A DNA stretch of 64,000 bases from Dyella marensis (GTDB taxonomy: Bacteria > Pseudomonadota > Gammaproteobacteria > Xanthomonadales > Rhodanobacteraceae): NCBI RefSeq assembly GCF_900112865.1, contig NZ_FONH01000005.1:62001-126000 (forward strand), given 5' to 3'. A program made the position numbers and the translations under genes. The notes under the pieces are model-generated. The model was not told the origin of the DNA, made no database searches, and saw only the letters and a list, made by a program, of their open reading frames with translations. Below are positions 21,597-31,369 of the stretch, piece after piece. The first letter of the stretch is position 1. Each line of letters opens with the position of its first letter.

Positions 21597-22011
21597 CTGG
21601 GCGCAGCTGATTCCGCATGCGGGCGAGATGTGCCTGCTCGATGCGGTGCTGGCGTGGGACGCCACCACGCTGCATGCCATCAGCGAGCGGCATGCAGCTC
21701 CCACGAATCCTTTGCGTTCCGCGCAAGGCCTGCACGCCGTGCACCTGGCCGAATACGGCGCGCAGGCCATGGCGGTGCACGGCGCGCTCGAGGCGCGCGC
21801 ACGCGGCGATGCGTCGGTAAGGCAGGGCCGGCTGGTCAGCCTGCGCGAGGTGATGCTGGCGGTGGACCATGTCGATCCGCACGCGGGGCGTCTGGACGTC
21901 CATGCGGAACAGCTGTTCGCCGATGAAGCCGGCGCGCAGTACGCGTTTCGCGTGGAGCAGGCCGGGCGCGTCCTGGCCAGCGGACGCGCGGCGGTGATCT
22001 ACGTCGGCTGA
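21580..22011 (+). CDS. ApeP-like hotdog dehydratase
   Basis: A 143-residue hotdog-fold protein resembling ApeP/FabA-like 3-hydroxyacyl-ACP dehydratases of aryl-polyene clusters. The N-terminus LIPHAGEMCLLDAVLAWD is the family signature with the active-site His of the PHAG motif; GLHAVHLAEYGAQAMAVHGAL is the central helix with a conserved Glu. It is the second dehydratase of the operon. Last gene of the plus-strand run, converging on the glycosyltransferase gene 13 bases away. Confidence 0.85.
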   Translation: MLERTDWAQLIPHAGEMCLLDAVLAWDATTLHAISERHAAPTNPLRSAQGLHAVHLAEYGAQAMAVHGALEARARGDASVRQGRLVSLREVMLAVDHVDPHAGRLDVHAEQLFADEAGAQYAFRVEQAGRVLASGRAAVIYVG

Positions 22012-22024
22012 GCCCGGGCCGGCC

Positions 22025-22789
22025 TCAGCGCGCCGGCGCGGCGGTATCGAACACGATCGGCTGGCTGGCGCGCGAACGGCGATAGCTGTTCCAGACGTCG
22101 CCGTAATGCAGCACGCGCCCCACCGTGTAGCTGGTGATGCGCACCACGTCGCGCACCGGATTGAAGTGGCTGAGACGGAACTCGTCCTGGTAGCGCGAGG
22201 CGATCGGCACCGAGGCCACGCCCAGGCCCTTCTCGCGCGAGGCGGCGATCAGGATCGCCGCTTCGAACACGAAGTTCTCCGCCGGCAGATCGGCCAGGTC
22301 CAGCGCCGCGCGCGGATACCAGCGCTGGCCGCTCTGCGTATCGGCGACCGGCTGCGCGCAGGCCCAGGAAATGCCCCAGTCGGCGAAGGCGTTGGCGAGG
22401 CGGCGCGCCTTCGGCTGCTGCGCCTTGTCGATCAGGCGCGCGCCGATCACGATGTGGCGCGGATAGCGCTGCGCGGCGGCGACGATGCGCGGCACGTCGC
22501 TGGCCAGGTGCTGGCCATCGCCGTCCATGGTGACCACGGCGTCGAAGCCCTGGCGCAGCGCTTCGCGGAAGCCGGTGCGCAGCGCCTCGCCCTTGCCGCG
22601 GCGCTGCTGGTGGCGCAACAGCGTCACCGGCAGGCGCGCGAGGAGCTCCGGCGTGCGGTCGTCGGAACCGTCATCGACCACGATGACCGGCGCGCCGAGC
22701 GCGATGGCCGAGCCGACCACCTCTTCGATGGCCGCCTCTTCGTTGAGGCAGGGGATAAGTACACACCAGCGGTTGCCCGGGGCATTCAA
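22025..22789 (-). CDS. Family 2 glycosyltransferase of the pigment locus
   Basis: A GT-A fold glycosyltransferase of the dolichyl-phosphate mannosyltransferase-like group: CVLIPCLNEEAAI, IVVDDGSDDRT, GKGEALRTGF, and the metal-binding DXD as TMDGDGQH. No membrane anchor is evident. It may glycosylate the polyene or its lipid carrier. I prefer a TTG start at 22789 (254 residues), overlapping the upstream stop by TTGA with GGAG 8 bases ahead. An ATG at 22846 would add 19 residues of low family likeness and overlap the upstream gene by 61 bases. Confidence 0.85.
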   Translation of the reverse strand: MNAPGNRWCVLIPCLNEEAAIEEVVGSAIALGAPVIVVDDGSDDRTPELLARLPVTLLRHQQRRGKGEALRTGFREALRQGFDAVVTMDGDGQHLASDVPRIVAAAQRYPRHIVIGARLIDKAQQPKARRLANAFADWGISWACAQPVADTQSGQRWYPRAALDLADLPAENFVFEAAILIAASREKGLGVASVPIASRYQDEFRLSHFNPVRDVVRITSYTVGRVLHYGDVWNSYRRSRASQPIVFDTAAPAR

Positions 22790-23586
22790 GCGACGTTCTC
22801 CATGACAATTTCCAGGCCCAGCTTTCCCGCCGCGGCCATCTGACAATGACGGTTATGGCCTGCCAAAACGGCAAGCAGCGGCAGCGCCGCATTGGCCGTG
22901 GCATTGCCTTCGTACCAGGCGGCGGGCAGCGCGGACCGTCCGCGCGGCATGCCGCCGTGCTGCGGAACGGTGCGCAGCGACAGCGCGGCGATGCTGCGCG
23001 GCGAGACTTCCGGCGTCACCACGAAGGCGCAGCCGAAGGCTTGCGCGCTGCCGGTGATCGGCGCCAGCGGGCCGGCGGCCGCCACGTCGCCGCAGACGAA
23101 CAGCACCGGCCGCTCGTCCGCCAGCGCCATCGCCGCGGCTTCCAGCAGGCCGGCGCCGACCGTGTCGTGCCACGCGCATACCGCCGAGGACGGCGCATGG
23201 CAGCCGGTGGCGATGGTCCAATAGCCGGCGGGCGCGTTGTGCACCGAGTTGTGGAAGCGCGTCGGCGACAGCTCGGCCGGCGTCTGCGCCAGCGTCTGGC
23301 ACATGTAGTCGGTGATGCTGAGGTCGCCGAAGGCGGAACCGAACACGCAGGCCAGTGTTGCCGCGTCGCGTCCGCTCATCGCCACCGCCTGGCCGGCCAC
23401 TTCGATTGCCAGCAGCACGCTTTCCGGTGCGCGGCGGCGTTCGTTCGCCGGCAGCGTCGCCGCCGGCGGGCGCGCGGCGGGCGCGGGCGACGGCGTGCCT
23501 TGCAGCCAGCTGCGCAGCGCGGCGAAGTCCGCCAGCTGCGGCGACCACACGCCAATGCCTTCCACGTAAATGCGCAACTCGCTCAT
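22786..23586 (-). CDS. Beta-ketoacyl synthase-like chain length factor
   Basis: 266 residues covering only the N-terminal half of a ketosynthase (Ketoacyl-synt_2 type), with LACVFGSAFGDLSITDYM, RFHNSVHNAPAGYWTIATGCHAPSSAVCAW and VLFVCGDVAAAGPL. The two catalytic histidines of the C-terminal half are missing, so it cannot be a full condensing enzyme. In aryl-polyene clusters this protein pairs with the adjacent full ketosynthase as a chain length factor. Start and stop overlap both neighbours by 4 bases (ATGA upstream, TTGA downstream), indicating translational coupling and a 1:1 complex. Confidence 0.85.
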   Translation of the reverse strand: MSELRIYVEGIGVWSPQLADFAALRSWLQGTPSPAPAARPPAATLPANERRRAPESVLLAIEVAGQAVAMSGRDAATLACVFGSAFGDLSITDYMCQTLAQTPAELSPTRFHNSVHNAPAGYWTIATGCHAPSSAVCAWHDTVGAGLLEAAAMALADERPVLFVCGDVAAAGPLAPITGSAQAFGCAFVVTPEVSPRSIAALSLRTVPQHGGMPRGRSALPAAWYEGNATANAALPLLAVLAGHNRHCQMAAAGKLGLEIVMENVA

Positions 23587-24779
23587 GCCGTTGCCTTGCC
23601 GAATGCCAGGCAGGCATTGTTGCCGCCGAAACCGAAAGAATTGCTCAAGGCGATGCGTACGTCGCGTCGTTCGCCGCTCCACGCGAACTGCGGACCGCAG
23701 GCCGGATCGGGCTCGTCGCCGCCGAGGTTGCCCGGCACGAAGCCGTGCTCCAGCGCGAGCAGCGCGAACGCCGCCTCGACGATGCCGGCCGCGCCCAGCG
23801 TGTGTCCGGTATAGCCCTTGGTGGAACTGGCGCGCGTGCCGGCGGGGAAAATGCGGCCGATCAGCGCAGCTTCGACTTCGTCGTTCTTCTGGCTCGCGGT
23901 GCCGTGCAGGTTGATGTAATCGACCTGCGCGGCGTCGAGGCTGGCGCGCGCCAGCGCATCGCGCAGCGCCAGTTCCGCGCCGAGCCCTTCCGGATGCGGC
24001 GTGGACATGTGGTGCGCATCGCTGGCTTCGCCGTAGCCGAGCAGGCGCGGCGAAGCGGGCGCGGCCCCGGTGCGCTCGAGCAGGGCGAAGCCGGCGGCCT
24101 CGCCGAGCGACAGGCCGCGGCGCGCGCGATCGAACGGGCGGCAGCGCTCCGGCGACACCAGCTCCAGCGAGTTGAAGCCGAACAGCACGCTGCCGCACAG
24201 CGTGTCGACGCCGCCGACCAGGGCGGCATCGGCCACTCCCAGGCGGATCAGGCGTTCGGCGCTGGCGAAGACCTTGGCGCTGGACGAGCACGCGGTCGAC
24301 ACCGTCAGCGCCGGCCCCTGCAGGCCGAGCGCTTCGGCGACGAAGGCGGTGAGCGAGTGCGGCATGTGCAGGCCGGGGCGCGCCAGCCCGGCCGGCATGC
24401 GGCCGTCGTCGAGGCGCCGGTAGCCTTCCTCGGTGGCGCCGATGCTGGCGGTGGACGTGCCCAGCACCAGCGCGACGCGCGCGGCGCCGTAGCGTGCGAT
24501 CGCCGCTTGGGCGCGCCCGAGGAAACCGTCCTGCTGCAGGCCCAGCCAGGCCAGCCGGTTGTTGCGGCATTCCCACTCGGCCAGCGCGTCCGGCAGCGGT
24601 GCGTCTTCGACGCCGTCGACGCGGCCGATCCAGCAGGCCAGCGGCGCGTCGCCGAAATCGTTCGGACGCAGGCCGCCGCGCGCGGCTTCGAGCGCCTGGC
24701 GATGATCGGCCAGGCCGCGGCCCAGCGCGGACGTCACGGTATAGGCGCTGACGGCAAGAGGAATCATGGGTCGGGGCAT
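23583..24779 (-). CDS. FabB/FabF-like beta-ketoacyl-ACP synthase of the pigment locus
   Basis: A complete 398-residue condensing enzyme with the Cys-His-His triad: nucleophile in TVSTACSSSAK, first His in NLHGTASQKND, second His in STKGYTGHTLGAAG, and the C-terminal SNSFGFGGNNACL. It extends the aryl starter by two-carbon units together with the chain length factor. ATG 24779 is used; another ATG four codons later is possible. It is the first gene of a three-gene minus-strand operon convergent with the ACP-to-dehydratase operon. No ketoreductase (FabG) gene is nearby. Confidence 0.92.
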   Translation of the reverse strand: MPRPMIPLAVSAYTVTSALGRGLADHRQALEAARGGLRPNDFGDAPLACWIGRVDGVEDAPLPDALAEWECRNNRLAWLGLQQDGFLGRAQAAIARYGAARVALVLGTSTASIGATEEGYRRLDDGRMPAGLARPGLHMPHSLTAFVAEALGLQGPALTVSTACSSSAKVFASAERLIRLGVADAALVGGVDTLCGSVLFGFNSLELVSPERCRPFDRARRGLSLGEAAGFALLERTGAAPASPRLLGYGEASDAHHMSTPHPEGLGAELALRDALARASLDAAQVDYINLHGTASQKNDEVEAALIGRIFPAGTRASSTKGYTGHTLGAAGIVEAAFALLALEHGFVPGNLGGDEPDPACGPQFAWSGERRDVRIALSNSFGFGGNNACLAFGKATA

Positions 24780-24911
24780 CGCGGGAGCCTAGCGGGGGGC
24801 CGTGGGGTGCGCCCAGTGCGGCCGGTTCTTACGTTCATATTTCCGCCCACTATCTCCATTGCGGCTTTCATAAGCCTTGCCCACACTGCTGGCCTTTTGC
24901 CGGGCCCATCC

Positions 24912-25622
24912 GTGTCCTCCATCCTCGCCCCTCTGAAACGCGGTCCCTGGCGCCATGCGCGCCGCCGCGACCTGCTGCATGTCGCGGTGGTGGTGGGCGT
25001 GGCGATGGTGCTGAGCCTGGGCCTGGTGTGGGTCGGCTACCTGGTCTTCGTGTGGCGGGTGGCCGCGCGCAGCGCGCTGGCGCCGCCGGACCGGCGCGAC
25101 GTGCTGGTGTTCGGGCGCAAGCTGGCCGGCGACCGGCCGGAGCGCGATTACCAGCAGCGCCTGGCGCGCGCGCTGGCGCTGGCGCAGGCGGGACAGGTCG
25201 AGCGCATGCTCCTGCTCGGCGGCTGCAGCGGCGGCCGCATCAGCGAGGCCGAAGCCGGGCTGGCCTGGCTGCGCGCGCACGGTCTGCCCGCCGGTCTTGC
25301 GCCGCGGCTGGAACAGGCCTCCACCGATTCGCTGGACAACCTGCGCCATGCGCGCAGTCTGTTGCGCCACGAGGAACACACCGAGGCGCTGCCGCCGGTG
25401 GCGCTGGTGACCAGTCGCTATCACCTGCCGCGCTGCCTGCTGCTGGCGCGCTGGCTGGGTTTCGCGGCGAGCGTGCCGGTGGCCGCGGAAGAACGTCTGC
25501 GCCTGGACCGGCGCATCGCGCTCCGGCTGCTCGCGGAGGCGGCCTATGTGATGTGGATCGACCTGGGCCTGCGCTGGGCGCGGCGGATCGGCGCTGCGCG
25601 GCTCTTGATGCGCGTGCGCTAG
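24912..25622 (+). CDS. YdcF/SanA-family (DUF218) membrane protein
   Basis: With a GTG start at 24912 the protein has 236 residues. One membrane helix (about 26-49, VAVVVGVAMVLSLGLVWVGYLVFVW) is followed by a DUF218 domain: RRDVLVFGRKLAGDRPERDYQQRL, RMLLLGGCSGG, EQASTDSLDNLRHARSLL, VALVTSRYHLPRC. E. coli relatives (YdcF, SanA, ElyC) act in envelope integrity, but their reaction is unclear. The start is uncertain; an internal ATG would shorten the helix. It is divergent from the ketosynthase operon and just upstream of hemF. Confidence 0.78.
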   Translation: MSSILAPLKRGPWRHARRRDLLHVAVVVGVAMVLSLGLVWVGYLVFVWRVAARSALAPPDRRDVLVFGRKLAGDRPERDYQQRLARALALAQAGQVERMLLLGGCSGGRISEAEAGLAWLRAHGLPAGLAPRLEQASTDSLDNLRHARSLLRHEEHTEALPPVALVTSRYHLPRCLLLARWLGFAASVPVAAEERLRLDRRIALRLLAEAAYVMWIDLGLRWARRIGAARLLMRVR

Positions 25623-26603
<981 letters not shown>

Positions 26604-26606
26604 AGC

Positions 26607-26643
26607 GAAGCGGGCCGCGCCATCGAGGGCGACCCGCTTCGTC
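26607..26643. terminator. Hairpin between convergent hemF and the VNG-repeat gene
   Basis: GAAGCGGG (26607-26614) pairs with CCCGCTTC (26633-26640) around an 18-base loop. There is no long T run in either direction, so its strength is uncertain. Confidence 0.5.
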
Positions 26644-26647
26644 ATGC

Positions 26648-27307
26648 TCAGTCGTCCGACGGCATCTCGCCGGAGAACTTGGTCGCCGTCGCGCCCTTGA
26701 CCGGGCCGATCTGCGCACTGTCGCTGACCTGCAGGATCACTTCGCGGCGGAATTCCAGCGTGCCCTGCACCACGGCGTGCGGGCCGATCACCACGTGCGG
26801 CGGGCGGTTGTTGCTGTTGAACCAGCCGCTGGGCTTGTCGACCAGGATGCCGCCTTCGATGCGCGAATCGGCGCCGACATAGATGCTGCCGTTGACCGTC
26901 TCGATGCCGTGGCCGATATGCGCGCCCTCGAGATTGATGCGGCCGTTGACGTTGCCGACCTTGCCGGCCACGTCCGCGCCCTTGCCCAGGCGGATCGCGC
27001 CGTTAGTGGTGCTGACTTCGCCGCTGACCTTGGCGCCGGCGCCCAGGGTGGCGGAGCCGTTGACGGTCTCCACCTCGGCAGCCTGCGCGCGCTCGCCCAG
27101 TTCCACCGAGCCGTTGACGGTGCTGGCCTTCTGCACCGTGGCGCGCTCGCCGACGTGCACCGAGCCGTTGACCGAGCTGACGTCGCCGGCCTGCTGGCCG
27201 GCCTCGACGCGGACCGCGCCGTTGACCTTGTCGATATCGTTGTCCCGGGCGTGGGCGGCCAGCGGCAGCGCGAGGACGAGGGCCAGGGTGAGCAGGGTAC
27301 GGCGCAT
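26648..27307 (-). CDS. Exported VNG-repeat beta-solenoid-like protein
   Basis: A 219-residue protein with signal peptide MRRTLLTLALVLALPLAAHA, followed by about seven units of about 18 residues, each carrying a (V/T)NG(S/A/R) core and an LGxGA or VGExA turn: KVNGAVRV, SVNGSVHV, TVNGSVEL, TVNGSATL, TTNGAIRL, NVNGRINL, TVNGSIYV. The periodicity predicts a right-handed beta-solenoid like bactofilin or DUF4097 adhesin-like domains. After the repeats comes NSNNRPPHVVIGPHAVVQGTLEF, which continues the solenoid. Function unknown; possibly a periplasmic or surface scaffold. RBS and start at 27307 look ordinary. Confidence 0.8.
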   Translation of the reverse strand: MRRTLLTLALVLALPLAAHARDNDIDKVNGAVRVEAGQQAGDVSSVNGSVHVGERATVQKASTVNGSVELGERAQAAEVETVNGSATLGAGAKVSGEVSTTNGAIRLGKGADVAGKVGNVNGRINLEGAHIGHGIETVNGSIYVGADSRIEGGILVDKPSGWFNSNNRPPHVVIGPHAVVQGTLEFRREVILQVSDSAQIGPVKGATATKFSGEMPSDD

Positions 27308-27455
27308 GGCGGAACTCCGTGAGTGAATGACCTGCCTAGGATGCTCCGGCGCGGGGCGGGGTTTAGCATGACCTTCGACAGGGGAAGGCCGATTTGACGG
27401 GCCGGAAGGCGGGCTTCACCATGCCGTCTTCACTTCGCCGCCTTCCCTCCAGCCG

Positions 27456-28208
27456 ATGCCCGCCATGCACAAACTCGTACTGATCCGCCACGGCCAATCC
27501 CAGTGGAACCTCGACAACCGCTTCAGCGGCTGGGCCGACGTCGACCTCACCGCGCAGGGCCTGGAAGAGGCGAAGGAAGCGGGCCGCCTGCTCAAGGAAG
27601 CCGGCTACAGCTTCGACGTGGCGCATACCTCGGTGCTCAAGCGCGCGGTGCGCACGCTGTGGGGCGTGCAGGACGAGATGGGCCTGATGTGGATTCCGGT
27701 GCTCACCGACTGGCGCCTCAACGAGCGCCACTACGGCGCGCTGACCGGCCTCAACAAGGCCGAGACCGCGGCCAAGTTCGGCGAGGACCAGGTCAAGGTC
27801 TGGCGCCGCAGCTACGACATCCCGCCGCCGGCGCTGGAGCGCGCCGACAACGAGTCGGTGCACGATCCGCGCTATGCCGGGCTGGATCCCGCGCTGATCC
27901 CCGACACCGAATGCCTCAAGGACACCGTGGCCCGCGTGCTGCCGTACTGGCACGAAGTGCTGGCGCCGGCGATCCGCGCCGGCCAGCGCGTGGTGGTGGC
28001 AGCGCACGGCAATTCGCTGCGCGCGCTGGTGAAGTACCTGGACGGGATTTCCGACGAGGACATCGTCGAGCTGAACATCCCCAACGGCGTGCCGCTGGTG
28101 TACGAATTCGACGAGAACCTCAAGCCGCTGCGCCACTACTACCTGGGCGATGCCGAGGCGATCGCGGCGAAGATGGCCGCGGTGGCCAACCAGGGCAAGG
28201 CCAGGTAA
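27456..28208 (+). CDS. gpmA: 2,3-bisphosphoglycerate-dependent phosphoglycerate mutase
   Basis: GpmA interconverts 3- and 2-phosphoglycerate in glycolysis and gluconeogenesis. The phosphohistidine is in [10 protein letters not shown] (H12 if translation starts at 27456), followed by [27 protein letters not shown] and the second catalytic His in [17 protein letters not shown]. Length 250 equals the dPGM family norm. A second ATG at 27465 is an alternative start and would match the family N-terminus as well. Confidence 0.97.
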   Translation: MPAMHKLVLIRHGQSQWNLDNRFSGWADVDLTAQGLEEAKEAGRLLKEAGYSFDVAHTSVLKRAVRTLWGVQDEMGLMWIPVLTDWRLNERHYGALTGLNKAETAAKFGEDQVKVWRRSYDIPPPALERADNESVHDPRYAGLDPALIPDTECLKDTVARVLPYWHEVLAPAIRAGQRVVVAAHGNSLRALVKYLDGISDEDIVELNIPNGVPLVYEFDENLKPLRHYYLGDAEAIAAKMAAVANQGKAR

Positions 28209-28221
28209 GGGCGTGCGCCGG

Positions 28222-28243
28222 GCGGGTGACGCGTGTCACCCGC
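28222..28243 (+). other. Palindrome after gpmA
   Basis: GCGGGTGAC-GCGT-GTCACCCGC, a perfect 9-bp stem 13 bases after the gpmA stop. Without a T run it is either a weak terminator or an operator for the next gene. Confidence 0.4.
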
Positions 28244-28320
28244 GATGGCTGCGTGGCGTCAGTCGTCGTGCAACATCCCGGGCGCTAGGCTGCGCCATCT
28301 TCCACCAACGAGTGCCGGCC

Positions 28321-28854
28321 ATGGCTCCGAACATGATTCCCGCGCTGATGGTTCCGCTGGCGGCCTTCGCCATCTACCGGCGCGTGCGCGGCAACTTCGG
28401 GCCGCAGCCGATCCGGCGCAAACGCATGATCGCGCGCATCGCGATCTTCGCTGCGGTGACCGTACTGTTCGCCCTGACCGGGCTGTACAACCCGATGCTG
28501 CTGGCGGGCCTGGCCTGCGGCATCGCCGGCGGCGCGGTGCTGGGGACGGTGGGCCTGCGCCTGACCACCTTCGGCCAGAACGCGGAGGGCGCCGATGTCT
28601 ATATTCCCAATCCGTGGATCGGCGCGGGCCTGACCTTGCTGCTGGTCGGCCGCCTGGCCTGGCGCTTCGTCGAGGTGATGCCGCAGGTCAAGGATCCGGC
28701 GCTGGCCGCCGGGCACGCGCCGCCGATCGGCAGCCCGCTTACCCTGGCGGTGTTCGGGCTGATGGTCGGCTACTACCTGGTGTATTTCACCGGCTTGCTG
28801 GTGCACCACCGGCGTTTCCAGCGGGAACGTGGCCTCTCGGCCACGGCGGACTGA
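28321..28854 (+). CDS. CcdC-like (DUF1453) multi-pass membrane protein
   Basis: A 177-residue protein with about five hydrophobic helices (about 4-18, 40-58, 60-80, 102-118 and 142-163) joined by basic loops (RRVRGNFGPQPIRRKRM, VHHRRFQRERG). The loop-helix pattern with RRVRxxxGxQPxRxxR after the first helix recalls DUF1453/CcdC proteins, which have no firm function. The start at ATG 28321 gives a short first helix; ATG 28333 is possible. It ends one base before the convergent glnB gene. Confidence 0.7.
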   Translation: MAPNMIPALMVPLAAFAIYRRVRGNFGPQPIRRKRMIARIAIFAAVTVLFALTGLYNPMLLAGLACGIAGGAVLGTVGLRLTTFGQNAEGADVYIPNPWIGAGLTLLLVGRLAWRFVEVMPQVKDPALAAGHAPPIGSPLTLAVFGLMVGYYLVYFTGLLVHHRRFQRERGLSATAD

Positions 28855-28855
28855 C

Positions 28856-29206
<351 letters not shown>

Positions 29207-29290
29207 TCACAAGACAGCGGGCGGCAGATGCCCCCGGGGAGCGGCATTTTGCCCGGCCGGGGGCGGATTTGTCGCCTGTGAGCACGACGT

Positions 29291-29306
29291 GTAGGAAAAT
29301 CCCTAC
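29291..29306. promoter_or_regulatory. GTAGG-CCTAC dyad between glnB and ubiK
   Basis: GTAGGAAAATCCCTAC has 5-bp inverted ends in the 192-base divergent spacer and could be an operator. It resembles the TAGGG/CCCTA half-sites near 1993-2056. No sigma-54 consensus was found for glnB. Confidence 0.35.
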
Positions 29307-29386
29307 AAGCAGCAGCGGAGCCCGCCGATGGCGCACGAACACAGCAGTTACTTAGACTTCTTTCCGACGAGTTCGAGGTGCTATCC

Positions 29387-29644
29387 ATGATGGATAGGCA
29401 GGATATCGATCAGCTTGCCTTACGACTTGCCTCGTTGGTTCCGCCAGGATTGGCTCAGGCGCATGAGGACCTCCGCGCCAACTTTTCCGATGTCCTTGCG
29501 CAGGGACTGCGCCGCCTCGACCTAGTCACCCGCGAGGAGTTCGACGTCCAGACCCTCCTGCTCGCCCGTACGCGAGCAAGAGTGGAAGCCTTGGAGCGAC
29601 GAGTGGCCGATCTGGAGGCGCTCGCCGCATCGCGCGGGGGCTAG
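29387..29644 (+). CDS. ubiK: Ubiquinone biosynthesis accessory factor UbiK
   Basis: An 85-residue YqiC/BMFP family protein. The diagnostic block is LRRLDLVTREEFDVQTLLLARTRARVEALERRVADLEAL, near identical in layout to E. coli UbiK, with a C-terminal trimeric coiled coil. UbiK works with UbiJ in the soluble Ubi complex that supports late hydroxylation steps of ubiquinone synthesis. Start at 29387 after GAGGTG; a second ATG follows immediately. ubiJ and ubiB lie about 10 kb away in this window. Confidence 0.92.
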   Translation: MMDRQDIDQLALRLASLVPPGLAQAHEDLRANFSDVLAQGLRRLDLVTREEFDVQTLLLARTRARVEALERRVADLEALAASRGG

Positions 29645-29691
29645 CACTTCTCCCTCCCGGGAGCCGTCCCCGGTCCGTCACCCTCACCCCG

Positions 29692-29718
29692 AGAACGACC
29701 GGGGGCGGTCATTCTTTG
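29692..29718 (+). terminator. Imperfect hairpin between ubiK and comM
   Basis: AGAACGACCG (29692-29701) pairs with CGGTCATTCT (29706-29715) with one mismatch, then TTTG. Possibly a weak terminator. Confidence 0.4.
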
Positions 29719-29746
29719 CCCGCTCCGGAACCATCAGCACCTGCCC

Positions 29747-31249
29747 ATGAGTCTTGCCGTCACCCTCAGTCGCGCCCAGGAGGGTGTGGCCGCTCCCCAG
29801 GTGATGGTGGAGGTGCATCTGTCCGGCGGCCTGCCCGGCACCAACATCGTCGGCCTGCCCGAGGCCGCCGTGCGCGAGGCGCGCGACCGGGTGCGGGTGG
29901 CGATCCAGAACACCGCGTTCGAGTATCCCAACCGCCGGGTCACCGTGAACCTGGCCCCGGCCGAGCTGCCCAAGGATGGCGGCCGCTTCGATCTGGCGAT
30001 CGCGCTGGGCATCCTCGCCGCCGGCAACCAGGTGCCGCGCGAGCGGCTCGACAACTGTGAATTCCTCGGCGAGCTGGCGCTCTCCGGCGCACTGCGCGGC
30101 GTTTCCGGTGTCTTGCCGGCGTTGATGCGCGCCCGTGCACGCGGCCGCAAGGTCGTCGTGCCTCGCGCCAACGCAGCGGAGGCGGCATTGATCTCGGATG
30201 CCGACGTGCGCGTCGCCGATTCGCTGGCCGAGGTCTGCGGCTGGCTGCGCGGCACGCAGGACCTGCCGACCCCGGCAGCGGCTCCCGCCAATGACGAGGT
30301 GGCCGGCGACGGCCCCGACCTGCGCGACGTGCGCGGCCAGCGTCACGCCCGCCGCGCGCTGGAGATCGCCGCCGCCGGCGGACATCACCTGCTGCTGGTC
30401 GGCCCGCCCGGCACCGGCAAGACCATGCTGGCCGAACGCCTGCCCGGCATCCTGCCGCCGCTGAGCGAATCGGAGGCGCTGGAAACCTGTGCCGTGCTGT
30501 CGGTATCCGGGCAGCCGGTCGAGGCGGGACGGTGGCGTCGCCGACCGTTCCGCTCGCCGCATCACACCGCATCCGCCGTCGCCCTGGTCGGCGGCGGTTC
30601 GCATCCGCGGCCGGGGGAGATCTCGCTGGCGCATCACGGCGTGCTGTTCCTGGACGAGCTGCCGGAATTCACCCGGCATGTGCTGGACGTGCTGCGCGAA
30701 CCGTTGGAATCCGGTTCCATCGTGATCTCGCGCGCGGCGCGGCAGTCGACGTTCCCGGCGCAGTTCCAGCTGGTCGCGGCGATGAATCCTTGTCCCTGCG
30801 GTTATGCGGGCGATCCGCGCGAACGCTGCCGCTGCACGCCGGACCAGGTGCAGCGCTACCGCGGCCGCGTCTCCGGCCCGCTGCTGGACCGCATCGACCT
30901 GTGCGTGGACGTGCCGCGCCAGCCGCTGAGCGAACTGGGCGCCACCCGCGGCGAACACGACGAGGATTCCGCTACCGTCCGCGCCCGCGTGCTGGCCGCA
31001 CGCCACCACGCCATGCAACGTGCCGGACGCTCCAACGCAGAGATCAGCACACGCGAACTGGAGCGTGACTGCGCCCTCGGTCCCACCGAACGGACCTGGT
31101 TCGAAGCGGCGCTCGAGCGTCTGGGCCTGTCCGCCCGCGCCTACCACCGCACCCTGCGCGTGGCGCGCACCATCGCCGACCTGGATGGCGGGGCGGCCTC
31201 GCTGGCCCGCGTCCATCTCGCCGAAGCGCTGCAATACCGGCGGTTCTAG
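29747..31249 (+). CDS. comM: YifB/ComM family Mg chelatase-like AAA ATPase
   Basis: A 500-residue protein with a Lon-protease-like N-terminal fold (about 1-170; VEVHLSGGLPGTNIVGLPEAAVREARDRVR), an AAA+ module with Walker A GPPGTGKT (219-226), Walker B GVLFLDELPEF, the zinc-finger-like MNPCPCGYAGDPRERCRC and SGPLLDRIDLCVDVPR sensor, and a C-terminal magnesium-chelatase domain. ComM is a hexameric helicase promoting branch migration during natural transformation in Vibrio and Acinetobacter. Its neighbours glnB and ubiK match the arrangement seen in xanthomonads. Confidence 0.95.
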   Translation: MSLAVTLSRAQEGVAAPQVMVEVHLSGGLPGTNIVGLPEAAVREARDRVRVAIQNTAFEYPNRRVTVNLAPAELPKDGGRFDLAIALGILAAGNQVPRERLDNCEFLGELALSGALRGVSGVLPALMRARARGRKVVVPRANAAEAALISDADVRVADSLAEVCGWLRGTQDLPTPAAAPANDEVAGDGPDLRDVRGQRHARRALEIAAAGGHHLLLVGPPGTGKTMLAERLPGILPPLSESEALETCAVLSVSGQPVEAGRWRRRPFRSPHHTASAVALVGGGSHPRPGEISLAHHGVLFLDELPEFTRHVLDVLREPLESGSIVISRAARQSTFPAQFQLVAAMNPCPCGYAGDPRERCRCTPDQVQRYRGRVSGPLLDRIDLCVDVPRQPLSELGATRGEHDEDSATVRARVLAARHHAMQRAGRSNAEISTRELERDCALGPTERTWFEAALERLGLSARAYHRTLRVARTIADLDGGAASLARVHLAEALQYRRF

Positions 31250-31369
31250 CCTTTCAAATCAAGCCATTAAGGTGCGGCGACGAATTTGTGTACCGTCCGG
31301 TATTGACTCGGCTCGGATTCGGGCTAATATCTGCACCGACGAGTTCTCTTATGGACTCCGTCTCCGCCA

